Shown one piece after another: positions 1 through 8,241 of a DNA stretch of 54,051 nt. Each line of letters starts with the position of its first letter. Within the stretch, counting starts at the first letter, position 1. The notes below the pieces were generated by a model. The model did no database searches, was not told where the DNA came from, and saw only the letters and a list, made by a program, of their open reading frames with translations. Origin of the DNA: Candidatus Sumerlaeota bacterium (GTDB lineage Bacteria > Sumerlaeota > Sumerlaeia > Sumerlaeales > Sumerlaeaceae); assembly GCA_026398535.1 (NCBI GenBank), contig JAPLSQ010000051.1, forward strand, positions 1-54,051, given 5' to 3'. A program made the position numbers and the translations under genes.

Positions 1-570
1 CGCAAGGGTTGTGAACGCATCATCCGCGCCGCATTCGATTTCGCGCGCAAAGAAGGCCGCAAAAAAGTAACATGCGTCCACAAGGCCAATGTCGTGCGCG
101 CAAGCGACGGACTGTTCCTCAGCACATTCAAGGACGCGGCCGCCGAATACAAGGACATCTCCAGCGACGAGGCGAACATCGACGCTCTGTGCATGTGGCT
201 TCTCAAGAATCCATTCAATTATGACGTGCTCGTGGCTCCAAACCTCTATGGCGACATCATCAGCGACCTTTGCGCCCAAATGGTGGGCGGACTGGGTTTC
301 GCGAGCAGCGGCAACATCGGCGAGAAAGTCGCCGTGTTCGAGCCGACGCACGGCAGCGCGCCGAAATACGCGGGAATGTATAAGGTGAATCCCCTTGCCA
401 CGATTCTTGCCGCCAGGCTCATGCTCGACTGGCTCGGCTGCAAGGAGGATGCCGCAAGGATCGACGACGCCGTCGCCAAAGTCATCGCCAAGGGCGAATG
501 CCGCACCTATGACATGGGCGGAAGCGCCAAAACACTTGAGATGGCCAATGCGGTGGCCGCCGAGTTGTAG
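1..570 (+). CDS. NAD-type isocitrate dehydrogenase, C-terminal part
   Basis: The gene enters from the left edge; 189 codons and the stop are visible. It belongs to the isocitrate/isopropylmalate dehydrogenase family, which oxidatively decarboxylates 2R,3S-hydroxyacids. The stretch VHKANVVRASDGLFL near the left edge carries the catalytic Lys and matches NAD-isocitrate dehydrogenase better than isopropylmalate dehydrogenase. The family signature NLYGDIISDLCAQMVGGLG follows, with metal-binding Asp residues, then GSAPKYAG and the nucleotide-contact region. The reading frame stays open upstream of the first Met (94), so the protein is cut only by the window edge. Downstream lie a methylisocitrate-lyase-like gene and an aconitase-like pair, which favours an isocitrate (citric or methylcitric acid) role. 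Homoisocitrate or isopropylmalate dehydrogenase remain possible. Confidence 0.85.
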   Translation, partial: RKGCERIIRAAFDFARKEGRKKVTCVHKANVVRASDGLFLSTFKDAAAEYKDISSDEANIDALCMWLLKNPFNYDVLVAPNLYGDIISDLCAQMVGGLGFASSGNIGEKVAVFEPTHGSAPKYAGMYKVNPLATILAARLMLDWLGCKEDAARIDDAVAKVIAKGECRTYDMGGSAKTLEMANAVAAEL

Positions 571-643
571 TGATTGATTTCGGAGTGCGGTTCACTGCTT
601 CAGCCGACTGATGTTTAATTTCAACCCTGAAGGGATTATGACT

Positions 644-1588
644 ATGAAAAAGACATCCGTTTTACGCAAAGCTATCATGGAACGCCGCGCGGTTGCCGTG
701 CCCGGCTGCCACGACGCTTTCAGCGCCAAGGTGATTGAAACCTGCGGGTTCGAAGCCATCCAGATTTCAGGATATGGCGTCGCCGGGTCGCTGCTGGCCA
801 AACCCGATGTCGGCCTTGTGCAAATGAAGGATGTGCTCGACATCACATGGAATATCGTTCAAGCCGTGAACATTCCCGTCATGGCCGATGCCGATACCGG
901 CGGCGGCAACGCCGTGAACGCCGCATGGATCACCGAGCGGCTTATCACGATGGGCGCGGCCGGCATGAACATCGAGGATCAGATATTCCCCAAGCGGTGT
1001 GGCCACATGGCGGGCAAGGAAGTCATCAGCGCCGGGGAGATGGCTGGAAAAATCCGCGCCTGCGCCGCCGCGCGCGACAGGATGGACAAGGAATTCATCA
1101 TCAACGCACGCACCGATTGTTTCGCCACGATGGGGCTGGAAGAAGCGCTGCGCCGATGCCGGCTCTATGCCGAGGCGGGCGCGGATCTCGTATTCATCGA
1201 CGCGATAAAGACAAAGGCCGACATCGAAAAAGCCGTCAAGGCGCTTGCGCCGCCGTTGTCGGTCAACCTGATGGACGCAGTGAGCGGCGTGAAAACCGAG
1301 TTGATTCCGATCCCCGAGCTGGCGAAAATGGGCGTGGGCCGCGTGTCAATTCCCGTGGCCTCGATCATGGTCATGCACAAGGCGCTTCGCGACTTCTTCA
1401 CGGCTCTCAAACAATCCCCCACCGGAACCCTGCCCGGCCAGAACCAGTGGCTGACAACATTCGAGGAGTATACAGAGTTTGTCGGTCTGCCCGAATACAC
1501 CGCGATGGAAAAGGAATACCTGCCATCGGAGAGATTCGACGTAAAATACCGGTCAGCGAGTACGCCATCAGGCCAGACCACGAAATGA
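644..1588 (+). CDS. Methylisocitrate lyase-like protein (isocitrate lyase/PEP mutase superfamily)
   Basis: A lyase that cleaves a 2-methylisocitrate- or dimethylmalate-type C-C bond to pyruvate plus a second acid. The barrel carries DADTGGGN (about residues 82-89, Mg-binding Asp) and the lyase signature KRCGH (about 117-121) with the catalytic Cys, as in PrpB; phosphonomutases lack this Cys. At about 314 residues it is close to PrpB length. I chose ATG 644 because AAGGG at 630-634 is well spaced from it; ATG 638 and ATG 611 are in frame, but 611 has no ribosome site. It lies between isocitrate dehydrogenase and a LeuCD-type hydratase, which suggests a methylcitrate-type path or a dimethylmalate-type path; sequence alone does not decide the substrate. 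Confidence 0.82.
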   Translation: MKKTSVLRKAIMERRAVAVPGCHDAFSAKVIETCGFEAIQISGYGVAGSLLAKPDVGLVQMKDVLDITWNIVQAVNIPVMADADTGGGNAVNAAWITERLITMGAAGMNIEDQIFPKRCGHMAGKEVISAGEMAGKIRACAAARDRMDKEFIINARTDCFATMGLEEALRRCRLYAEAGADLVFIDAIKTKADIEKAVKALAPPLSVNLMDAVSGVKTELIPIPELAKMGVGRVSIPVASIMVMHKALRDFFTALKQSPTGTLPGQNQWLTTFEEYTEFVGLPEYTAMEKEYLPSERFDVKYRSASTPSGQTTK

Positions 1589-1665
1589 CACAACAACGCG
1601 GATTTCCCGGGTGACGCATCTATGGAATTTTGTGCGGCCTGTATAGAAACATGAAGGAGGCAAGG

Positions 1666-1875
1666 ATGCAGAAAAAATGCGAGTATCTTGACATGTGCGG
1701 TTTCTTCCAGAACTATAGCGGCAACACAGAGGTCATACAAAAGGGTTGGATACGGTTGTATTGCGAAAGCCAGGAGAAATCAGAAAAGTGCGACCGGAAG
1801 AAAATCAGGAAGGCGACAGGCAAACCTCCAGCAGATAATATGACCCCAACCGGCGAGATACTGCCGGAGAATTGA
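1666..1875 (+). CDS. Small four-cysteine protein of unknown function
   Basis: A 69-residue protein with a strong ribosome site AAGGAGG (1654-1660) five bases before ATG 1666; the longer in-frame starts at 1630 (TTG) and 1651 lack one. It has four Cys residues (C5, C11, C33, C42), the pattern CEYLDMCGFFQ near the N-terminus and a charged middle. This recalls small conserved bacterial proteins beginning with a C-x5-C-x-FF pattern, but I cannot name a function; metal binding is a guess from the cysteines. No signal peptide is visible, so it is probably cytoplasmic. It sits between the lyase and the dehydratase large subunit, the only non-enzyme gene of this cluster. Confidence 0.6.
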   Translation: MQKKCEYLDMCGFFQNYSGNTEVIQKGWIRLYCESQEKSEKCDRKKIRKATGKPPADNMTPTGEILPEN

Positions 1876-1940
1876 ACTGTCGCGCGTTGCGAAGACGAAC
1901 GATGAAGAGACAAGAACAAGGAAACAAGGAGCAAAGCACC

Positions 1941-3230
1941 ATGGCAGCAACCCTGGCGGAAAAGATACTTGCCCGGGCCTCGGGACGCGAGCGCGTCAAG
2001 CCCGGCGATGTGCTTGAGCCCGCCGTTGATCTGGCGATGTCGCACGAGAATGGCGCGCTGGTCATCAACCAGTTCAGCGAAATTGTCAAGGACACGGGGC
2101 TTGAGCCGCGCGTATGGGATCCGTCGAAGATCGCGATCATCTTTGACCACCGTGTGCCGGCTGAAAGCTCGAAGACCGCGAACAACCAGAGGAAAATCCG
2201 TGAGTTTGTCGTGGCGCAGGGCATTACGAAATTCCATGAAATCCGCGGCGACGAGGGCGGCATCTGCCACCAGATTCTGCCCGAAAACGGTTATGTGCGG
2301 CCCGGCGCTGTCGTCGTCGGCACCGATTCGCACACAACGACCCACGGCGCGCTCGGCGCGCTGGCATGGGGCATTGGCGCCACCGAAATGGCTGCCGTGT
2401 GGGCGCTTGGACGTGTGCTCAATGTCGAGACGCCCCCCACGATCAAGGTTGTCATCGAGGGGAAACTTCCCGAGCTTGTCACGCCGAAGGACATCATCCT
2501 TTACCTTATCGGCAAGCTCACCGCCCAAGGCGCAAATTTCCGCGTCATGGAGTTCCACGGCTCGGCGGCGCGTGCAATGACCATCTCCGGGCGCCTTGTG
2601 CTGTCGAATATGTCGGTCGAGGCCGGCGCAACTTCGGGACTGTTTGTACCGGACGAGGAAACTGTGCGCTATCTGCGCGAGGATGCCGGCGTGAAGGAAG
2701 ACATCCCACTGATCGCGCCCGATCCGGACGCTGTTTACGAGCGCATCGTGGAGATCAATGTCAGCGACCTCGAGCCGCAGATTGCCTGTCCCCATACTGT
2801 TGACAATGTGAAACCGGTCGGCGAAGCGGCCGGGCGCAGGATTGACCAGATCGTCATCGGTTCGTGCACCAACGGACGGCTCGACGACATCGAGGCGGCC
2901 GCGATGATACTTAAAGGCAAAAAGGTCGCCAAAACCGTTCGCATGCTGGTGTTCCCCGCCTCCGGTCGCATCTACAGGCAGGCGCTCGAGCGCGGCTTCC
3001 TTGGCATTCTGGCCGGCGCCGGCGCCGTTGTCATGAACTCTGGCTGTGGCTGCTGTCTCGGCATCCACCAGGGCGCGCTGGCCGACGGCGAGGCCGCGCT
3101 GTCAACAACCAACCGCAATTTCAAGGGCCGCATGGGCAATCCCAACGCCGAGATTTACCTGTGCTCGCCCGCCGTGGCCGCCGCCAGCGCCATCACGGGC
3201 GTTATCACCGATCCAAGGAAAGGAGCCTGA
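1941..3230 (+). CDS. LeuC/aconitase-type hydro-lyase, large subunit
   Basis: Large subunit (about 429 residues) of a two-subunit aconitase-superfamily hydratase that isomerises a hydroxy-acid through dehydration. The [4Fe-4S] ligands are visible: Cys309 in IGSCTNGRLDD, and Cys369 and Cys372 in SGCGCC. GTDSHTTTHGALGAL near residue 120 is the conserved active-site segment. The length fits the short LeuC/homoaconitase class, not the single-chain aconitases. ATG 1941 is chosen because AAGGAG lies nine bases upstream; an in-frame upstream start would add residues unlike the family. It is followed after five bases by the small subunit. Neighbours argue for citrate or methylcitrate aconitase activity over leucine synthesis; dimethylmalate dehydratase is an alternative. 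Confidence 0.85.
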   Translation: MAATLAEKILARASGRERVKPGDVLEPAVDLAMSHENGALVINQFSEIVKDTGLEPRVWDPSKIAIIFDHRVPAESSKTANNQRKIREFVVAQGITKFHEIRGDEGGICHQILPENGYVRPGAVVVGTDSHTTTHGALGALAWGIGATEMAAVWALGRVLNVETPPTIKVVIEGKLPELVTPKDIILYLIGKLTAQGANFRVMEFHGSAARAMTISGRLVLSNMSVEAGATSGLFVPDEETVRYLREDAGVKEDIPLIAPDPDAVYERIVEINVSDLEPQIACPHTVDNVKPVGEAAGRRIDQIVIGSCTNGRLDDIEAAAMILKGKKVAKTVRMLVFPASGRIYRQALERGFLGILAGAGAVVMNSGCGCCLGIHQGALADGEAALSTTNRNFKGRMGNPNAEIYLCSPAVAAASAITGVITDPRKGA

Positions 3231-3235
3231 CCGCC

Positions 3236-3739
3236 ATGCCAAAGGTCGTTTTCAAAGTCGGCGACGATATCTCCACCGACACCATCTACCCCGGCCGATT
3301 CATGGCCACCGTGCTGCCAACCGAAACGCCACAGCATTGTTTCGCCGATTACAAGGAATTCAACGACAAGGCCAATCGCAAAGAGCTGCCCGAGGGCGGC
3401 ATTATTCTGGCAGGCAACAATTTTGGCTGCGGTTCATCGCGCGAGCAAGCGGCATCGTGCATAAAAGGGCACGGCCTGACCGTGGTGGCGCGCGGCATCG
3501 CCCGCATCTTCCTGCAGAATGCCGTCAACCTGGGGCTGAACACCATCATCGCCCCTGATGTTGTGGCAGGGGAGGGCGACGAACTGGCGCTTGAGAAGGG
3601 CGCCCTTGTCAATAAAACAACCGGCAAGTCATTCGCAATCGTCCCCCACGCGCCTGCCCGACAAGCCATCATCGACGCCGCCGGCCTCATCCCCTATGCG
3701 CGCCGCAAACTGATGGAACAGCACGGTAAACGCGCATAA
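3236..3739 (+). CDS. LeuD/aconitase-type hydro-lyase, small subunit
   Basis: Small (swivelling) subunit, 167 residues, partner of the gene just upstream. It has the N-terminal DDISTDTIYPGRF segment and the active-site loop NNFGCGSSREQA, with substrate-binding Ser and Arg. The ribosome site AGGAAAGGAG (3215-3224) supports ATG 3236; the reading frame is open upstream but has no good start there. The loop after YPGR reads FMAT, whereas isopropylmalate isomerases usually carry YLRT and archaeal homoaconitases YLVY at this position. That loop sets the substrate, so the enzyme may not be a leucine-pathway isomerase. Closely coupled with the large subunit, so very likely co-transcribed and co-assembled. 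Confidence 0.85.
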   Translation: MPKVVFKVGDDISTDTIYPGRFMATVLPTETPQHCFADYKEFNDKANRKELPEGGIILAGNNFGCGSSREQAASCIKGHGLTVVARGIARIFLQNAVNLGLNTIIAPDVVAGEGDELALEKGALVNKTTGKSFAIVPHAPARQAIIDAAGLIPYARRKLMEQHGKRA

Positions 3740-3759
3740 CCAGCGCGCCAGACGGCGGA

Positions 3760-3773
3760 AAACCGCGCGGTTT
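3760..3773. promoter_or_regulatory. 14-bp perfect palindrome AAACCGCGCGGTTT
   Basis: Lies 20 bases after the stop of the small dehydratase subunit. The sequence is fully self-complementary. It could be a protein-binding site or a short hairpin, but it lacks a loop of normal size and a T-run, so it is a poor Rho-independent terminator. Confidence 0.3.
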
Positions 3774-3892
3774 CGGGCAGGGATTTGTTAATAGATTCAT
3801 ACCGTGAATGAATATCATACACGGCCTGAATAAGCCAGAAAATCGGCATTATTGAAATATGCTCTTGATCTTCCCCGTAAGTCTGAGCGCAA

Positions 3893-3906
3893 ATTGTTAT
3901 AACAAT
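3893..3906. promoter_or_regulatory. 14-bp perfect palindrome ATTGTTATAACAAT upstream of pseudopilin gene
   Basis: An AT-rich perfect palindrome a few bases before the ribosome site (AAAGGAG, 3913-3919) of the pseudopilin at 3935. Position and symmetry suit an operator for the start of glycan locus A. No regulator gene is adjacent, and its binding protein is unknown. Confidence 0.35.
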
Positions 3907-3934
3907 AAATTAAAAGGAGTTTAAAAAAAGCTCC

Positions 3935-4540
3935 ATGAAATTTAAAGCATTTACCCTTATCGAGCTTTTGATCGTTGTTGCGATCATTGCCATTCTCGCC
4001 GCGATTGCGGTTCCCAACTTCCTGGAAGCGCAGACACGATCCAAAGTTTCGCGTGTGCGGTCAGATTTGAGGACGGTTACGCTTGGTCTTGAATCCTACC
4101 AGGCAGACAATTCAAAATATCCAAGTGTGTCATGGTTGCCGGGATACTCGCTGCCATGCAGCAATTCGCGCGTGGGTTCCAAAGATTACGGCATGACGAC
4201 ACCCATCGCTTACATCTCCAGCATGCCCATCGACCCGTTCGGCAATGAAAAGATGTCCAATGACGCCTACATGGCTTTCAACACGACACCCAATTACTGG
4301 TACTGGACACAGGACTATGTTGATCAGCAAACGTGGGGAGGCACGGGCGCTTGGAACCGCAGCGGACCAGGCTCGGTGACCCCGTGCAAGTGGGCCATGA
4401 TGAGCAAGGGACCGGACAAAGTGTGGTCCCATACAGGCGCGCCGCAGGGTACCGAGGAAGTGGACAAACCACAGAAGTGGGCGTATGATCCCACGAACGG
4501 GACAATCTCCTGGGGCAACATAACGCGCGTCGGCCCCTGA
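3935..4540 (+). CDS. Type II secretion-like pseudopilin
   Basis: A 201-residue exported pilin-like protein. The N-terminus MKFKA/FTLIELL has the prepilin peptidase site, Glu5 of the mature chain and a single hydrophobic helix ending in NFLEAQTRSKVSR. The residue before the cut is Ala, not the usual Gly, which may slow or block processing. A globular domain follows, ending in YDPTNGTISWGNI, a tail also seen in the pseudopilins at 31491 and 46091. Such proteins are inserted in the inner membrane and can assemble into short fibres. It stands at the head of glycan locus A. There are no genes here for the assembly ATPase, the prepilin peptidase or the secretin, so those must be elsewhere. Confidence 0.85.
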   Translation: MKFKAFTLIELLIVVAIIAILAAIAVPNFLEAQTRSKVSRVRSDLRTVTLGLESYQADNSKYPSVSWLPGYSLPCSNSRVGSKDYGMTTPIAYISSMPIDPFGNEKMSNDAYMAFNTTPNYWYWTQDYVDQQTWGGTGAWNRSGPGSVTPCKWAMMSKGPDKVWSHTGAPQGTEEVDKPQKWAYDPTNGTISWGNITRVGP

Positions 4541-4553
4541 GACGCGGGGGCTG

Positions 4554-5015
4554 TTACTGATACAGTTCCCAGCCTGAACGAACTATTGTGTTTTGCTGGC
4601 CGCGATCGATACGGTTGGCGGTCATTGTCGTCTCGTTGTGGCTGGGTGCGTTGGGATTCGAACGCAATTTTATTGTGCCGCCATTGCCGATGCTGCCGTC
4701 AGCGCCCAAAGATGTGATGACGCTTGAGGGCTCGAAAACAGCATCAGCGGTCGGGCGTGTATCGACGAGTATGCATCCGCCCGCTCCCAGTCCGCCGGGC
4801 AACGGCGTGGTTGGATGTCCTGTTCCGGGCGGGCTGACGTTGCGGCCATTCCACGAGTCGGGTCTGTCATCGGAGCCGAAGACGCCGTCAGCTTCGATTC
4901 GGGCTTGAGGTCTCAATAGAAATGACTGGGATGCGCGAAGGATGATCACGCCACCGCCGTGCCCCCCGGCGCCGCTACCTGTTGAACGAGGTAATTGACA
5001 AGGTGGACTCCTTTC
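4554..5015 (-). pseudogene. C-terminal remnant of a secreted Gly-rich repeat protein
   Basis: Open frame without a convincing start. From about 4990 down it encodes a Gly-rich stretch (GAGGHGGGVIILRAS, then LGADGSIGNGGTIKL) of the kind found in secreted beta-strand-rich proteins that build sheets from G-G-x-I-x-I-x-A units. It ends SGWELYQ, the tail type shared by several exported proteins here. A sequence matching a ribosome site (AAAGGAG on the minus strand, 5009-5015) remains, but no start codon with an open reading frame follows it. I read this as the 3' end of a larger gene whose front was deleted. It lies antisense to its neighbours between two pseudopilin genes. Confidence 0.45.
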
Positions 5016-5247
5016 ATTCCACAAGATCCGCGCCGACTTGGCCTGGCGCACCGGATAATACGCTAAGACCATTAACAAGAACATTCTAAGAAGAATCAAA
5101 AAAGTTGGCACAATATTATTGACACTGTCGTATAACACCCATTGTTATTTTCGTGTAATTAAAAATTATAAAAGGATTCGTGAGTGACAACGTGAAACAG
5201 GCATCATTATGCGATTTTGGATCAAATGCAAAGGAGGTGACAACATC

Positions 5248-5547
5248 ATGAGGAACCGTCGAACAGGTTTTACTCTGATTGAATTGCTGATTGTCGTGGC
5301 CATCATCGCGATTCTGGCTGCGATTGCCGTTCCAAACTTTCTTGAGGCGCAGTCGCGCGCGAAGATCTCACGCGCGAAATCGGATATGCGCGCATTGGAC
5401 ACCGCGTTGCGCTCCTATCGCAACGACAATACGGCCAACCCGCCAGCCTATGACGAGATCGGATTATCATGGGGACTGCAACTGTTGTGGCGACTGACCA
5501 CGCCTGTGGCCTACATGCTCACAAAAGGCTTCGTCACTCCATTATGA
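5248..5547 (+). pseudogene. Truncated pseudopilin
   Basis: Begins with an excellent ribosome site (AAAGGAGGTGA, 5230-5240) and MRNRRTG/FTLIELL, a standard prepilin cleavage site with Gly at -1. The chain follows the family through TTPVAYM and then ends after nine unrelated residues at 99 aa, about half the length of the other pseudopilins here (201-227 aa). The missing part holds the DPF motif and the YDPTNGT tail. The break point coincides with the start of a different secreted-protein fragment (5544), so a deletion probably joined the two. The truncated product may still be made and inserted in the membrane. Confidence 0.7.
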
Positions 5548-5942
5548 TGGATACCTCTATACCCAAATTGTGGCTTATGGTTATCACGGTGGCCATGATT
5601 TCCGCCATGGCGCATTGCGAGATGGAACGCCGGGATGTGGATGGGGATGGCGCAGCCGACATCGTTTACACGGATGGCGCCGCCACGCTGACATGGTTGA
5701 GCACGAAGGGAGGATCTCTTGCCGGACTCGCACTACCCAATTTGCCCAACGTGTTCAGGGAACCTCTTGCGCTCAGGCTGGTTGAACAAGGCAAAGCGCT
5801 TGATTCAGTCGCGGGCCAGGCAAAACTTGAGATTGTTCAGGATGGGCTGAAACCGAGTTTACATATCGAGTCTGATCATGCGGGGCGGGTGACTATCAGA
5901 CCCATGACAAGCACATCCGGTGTGAGCGCCAATGGCAATTAA
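5544..5942 (+). pseudogene. N-terminal fragment of a secreted hydrolase-type protein
   Basis: 132 codons: a hydrophobic signal peptide ending near AMAHC, then DVDGDGAADIVYTDG followed by a segment of short strands (TLTWLSTKGGSLAGL) and EPLALRLVEQG. The same order of motifs occurs at the start of the broken gene at 36789 (DVDGDGQADVTFQDD, then RPLGLWVKDG), so both come from one family whose members begin with this module and continue into a hydrolase. Here the chain stops soon after that module. The gene overlaps the end of the truncated pseudopilin by four bases and has only a weak ribosome site. Probably non-functional. Confidence 0.55.
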
Positions 5943-5971
5943 TATCCATCCACTCAGGAGACGTTGACCGC

Positions 5972-8230
5972 ATGATTCAAGAATCTGTGCTGAAAGAGCA
6001 TTTTGGCTGGAAGATCGCCATCTGCCAGCATCCGATGTATCTGCTGATCGACGAGGATCGGGGGATTCCGGAAGTTGGGGAGCGCGTGCCGCCGTGGGGC
6101 GCGGCGACTGCGGCTGATTATGTCGAGCGGGTGAGAAGGAATCTTGCCTCGCTCGGTAAGTTTCCCGATTTGTTCATCAACTACGAGTTTTCCGGTGTCG
6201 AGATCGACATGATGGCGCGCGATTTCCCGGATTTGATCGCGAGCATGCGCCAGCGGTTCCGCGAGGGCAAACTGGATTTCATCGGCGGGACATTCTCGCA
6301 GCCACACATGCAGATCATAGGTTCTGAAAGCAACTGGCGGCAGTTCGAGCTTGGTCTCGGTGTGTTCAAGAAGCTGTTTGGCAAGGACGTCAAAGTCCAT
6401 TTTCTCCAAGAGACCGGCTTTCATCAGCAGATGCCGCAGATTCTCAGGCAATTCGGTTTTGAGTTCACGGCGCTTCCGCCATTTCCGTGGGCCATGGAGG
6501 TGACGGGCGGGACATTTGAACTCGTTGGTTGCCACACGGGCGTTGATACGATACTGGGCGATGAGTTTATTGAGGCGGAAGCGCTCGATGGAACTTCACT
6601 GCCTGCTTATATAAAGGTGATTGATGCCGGTGCCGGTGAATTCCGCATGGACAGGGTCATGAAGGAGGCGCATAAGGACCTCTATTCAGGGCCGCCCATC
6701 TGGACATATTTCCCGGACCTTGTCGAGGTGGATGAGAACACGTATCGTGATTTCAAGAGCATGTTTGATTTTGTGCTGCTTGACAAAGCGTTGCCGGATC
6801 GTTTTGCCGCGGCGCCTCCACGAGCAAGGGCGCGGGTCTACACGTACTGGTCTTACGTCGAGGGCGTATGGGGCGAAGAGTTGCTGAGGGCCAACAGGAA
6901 GGCTGAGGAGGCCGCTGTTCTGGCTGAGCAGATGTGTTGCATGGCCAGACTTGCGGGATCCAAACTGGTCAGACATGATGACATTCACAGAATCTGGCAC
7001 GCGATTTTGAAATCTCAGCACCATGATATTTACTGGATCGAAGTGACCGATCTGCGGCGCAAGGCCATTGAATGGCTTGATAAAACGACGCTGGAATGCC
7101 GCCATGTCATGGGCGAGTGCGCGGCCGATTTGCTCGAAATCGATGACCACTCCGTCACCTTTTTTAACGGTCTGCCCTTCGCAAGGACCGCTCTTATCGA
7201 ATGCGCATCAGACATGATTCCTGATGGTGAATCGTTCCAGATGTGCGATGACAGAGCTTTTGGATTTGTTGATCTGCCATCAGGCGGATACAGGAGTTAC
7301 GGCATTGCGGCCGGTGCGGTGGCAGACTCAAGTCATACGGCGATGCCTGGCGCCATAGGGACGGAACATTACCATGTGGAATTCTCGGAAACCGGTCTGA
7401 TGAGGCAGTTGACCACAACCGGAAATGACAACTTGCTGAAAAGCGGTTCTTACCTTGGCGGTGAAATTCGCGCGATGATTTCCGGCAAGTGGTTTGACAA
7501 CCGAGCGGCCGAGTGCAGTTTCATGTCCGGGAAGGTCATGGATGTCCTCGAGAGAAAGACGGCGATCAACGAAATCCCTGTCCATGAGAAATATTTCTTT
7601 TTTCGTGAGCATCCCCTTATCAAGGTGGAACTCGATTTTGAATTCAACGGCAACGAGGCAGGGCATTTCCCGCTGGATGAAACGAAGCTGAATGTGTATT
7701 ATCCCACGGCTGGGTCGCCGATTTATCATGACATCCCCTTCGGGTTCATTGAGGGCAGGGAGAACCGGGTGTTGTTCGCGATCAACTGGTTGTATTGCGG
7801 GGGATTGCTGCACATCAACCGGGGCAACGTCAAGCACTGGGTCCGCGATGGCGTGATCGCGAACATGATCGCATGGGGGGGCAACATCTTCAGCAATCGG
7901 ATGCATTATGGTTTTTGGAACCGGAAGACACAGTACGATATCCGGCTTTATGGAAAGCATCGTATAGAATACTATCTCGTGCCCCGCGGGCGATTTCATG
8001 CGGACACTGTCGCCAATGATGTCCAGACGGTCGTCTCGCCTGTTTACATGGCCCGGGGCCGCGGCCAAAAATCGTTCTACAGGATTGACGACAGGAGCGT
8101 TGTCATGACATCGCTCTACGAGCGTGATGGCCAGATATGGTCGAGGGGATTCAAGACACCCAAGAATATGCCGTCATCCGGCCTGCGCGACTGGGAGATT
8201 TTCAACAAGCCTGTGACGGATTGGACATAG
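5972..8230 (+). CDS. GH38-like glycoside hydrolase, locus A copy
   Basis: A 752-residue enzyme related to family 38 (alpha-mannosidase type) hydrolases. The N-terminal catalytic-domain pattern LDFIGGTFSQPHM (about 101-113), NWRQFELGLGVFKKLFG, then FLQETGFHQQMPQIL (144-158) aligns with the GH38 segment that normally reads W-x-x-D-P-F-G-H-S. The usual nucleophile Asp appears as Glu147, and the metal motif H-x-D is replaced by QHPMYLLIDEDRG around His20. A middle helical bundle and a long beta-rich C-terminal half follow. No signal peptide, so probably cytoplasmic and acting on imported oligosaccharide. Paralogue of the gene at 26165. It precedes the binding protein by 11 bases, indicating one operon. 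Substrate unknown. Confidence 0.75.
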   Translation: MIQESVLKEHFGWKIAICQHPMYLLIDEDRGIPEVGERVPPWGAATAADYVERVRRNLASLGKFPDLFINYEFSGVEIDMMARDFPDLIASMRQRFREGKLDFIGGTFSQPHMQIIGSESNWRQFELGLGVFKKLFGKDVKVHFLQETGFHQQMPQILRQFGFEFTALPPFPWAMEVTGGTFELVGCHTGVDTILGDEFIEAEALDGTSLPAYIKVIDAGAGEFRMDRVMKEAHKDLYSGPPIWTYFPDLVEVDENTYRDFKSMFDFVLLDKALPDRFAAAPPRARARVYTYWSYVEGVWGEELLRANRKAEEAAVLAEQMCCMARLAGSKLVRHDDIHRIWHAILKSQHHDIYWIEVTDLRRKAIEWLDKTTLECRHVMGECAADLLEIDDHSVTFFNGLPFARTALIECASDMIPDGESFQMCDDRAFGFVDLPSGGYRSYGIAAGAVADSSHTAMPGAIGTEHYHVEFSETGLMRQLTTTGNDNLLKSGSYLGGEIRAMISGKWFDNRAAECSFMSGKVMDVLERKTAINEIPVHEKYFFFREHPLIKVELDFEFNGNEAGHFPLDETKLNVYYPTAGSPIYHDIPFGFIEGRENRVLFAINWLYCGGLLHINRGNVKHWVRDGVIANMIAWGGNIFSNRMHYGFWNRKTQYDIRLYGKHRIEYYLVPRGRFHADTVANDVQTVVSPVYMARGRGQKSFYRIDDRSVVMTSLYERDGQIWSRGFKTPKNMPSSGLRDWEIFNKPVTDWT

Positions 8231-8241
8231 GACCTGTGCTG

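Noticed and set aside
1713..3068. A 451-codon open frame on the minus strand across the dehydratase gene
   Set aside because: It is antisense to a clear LeuC-type gene with all iron-sulfur motifs. Its product has no recognisable pattern and reflects GC-biased codon use.
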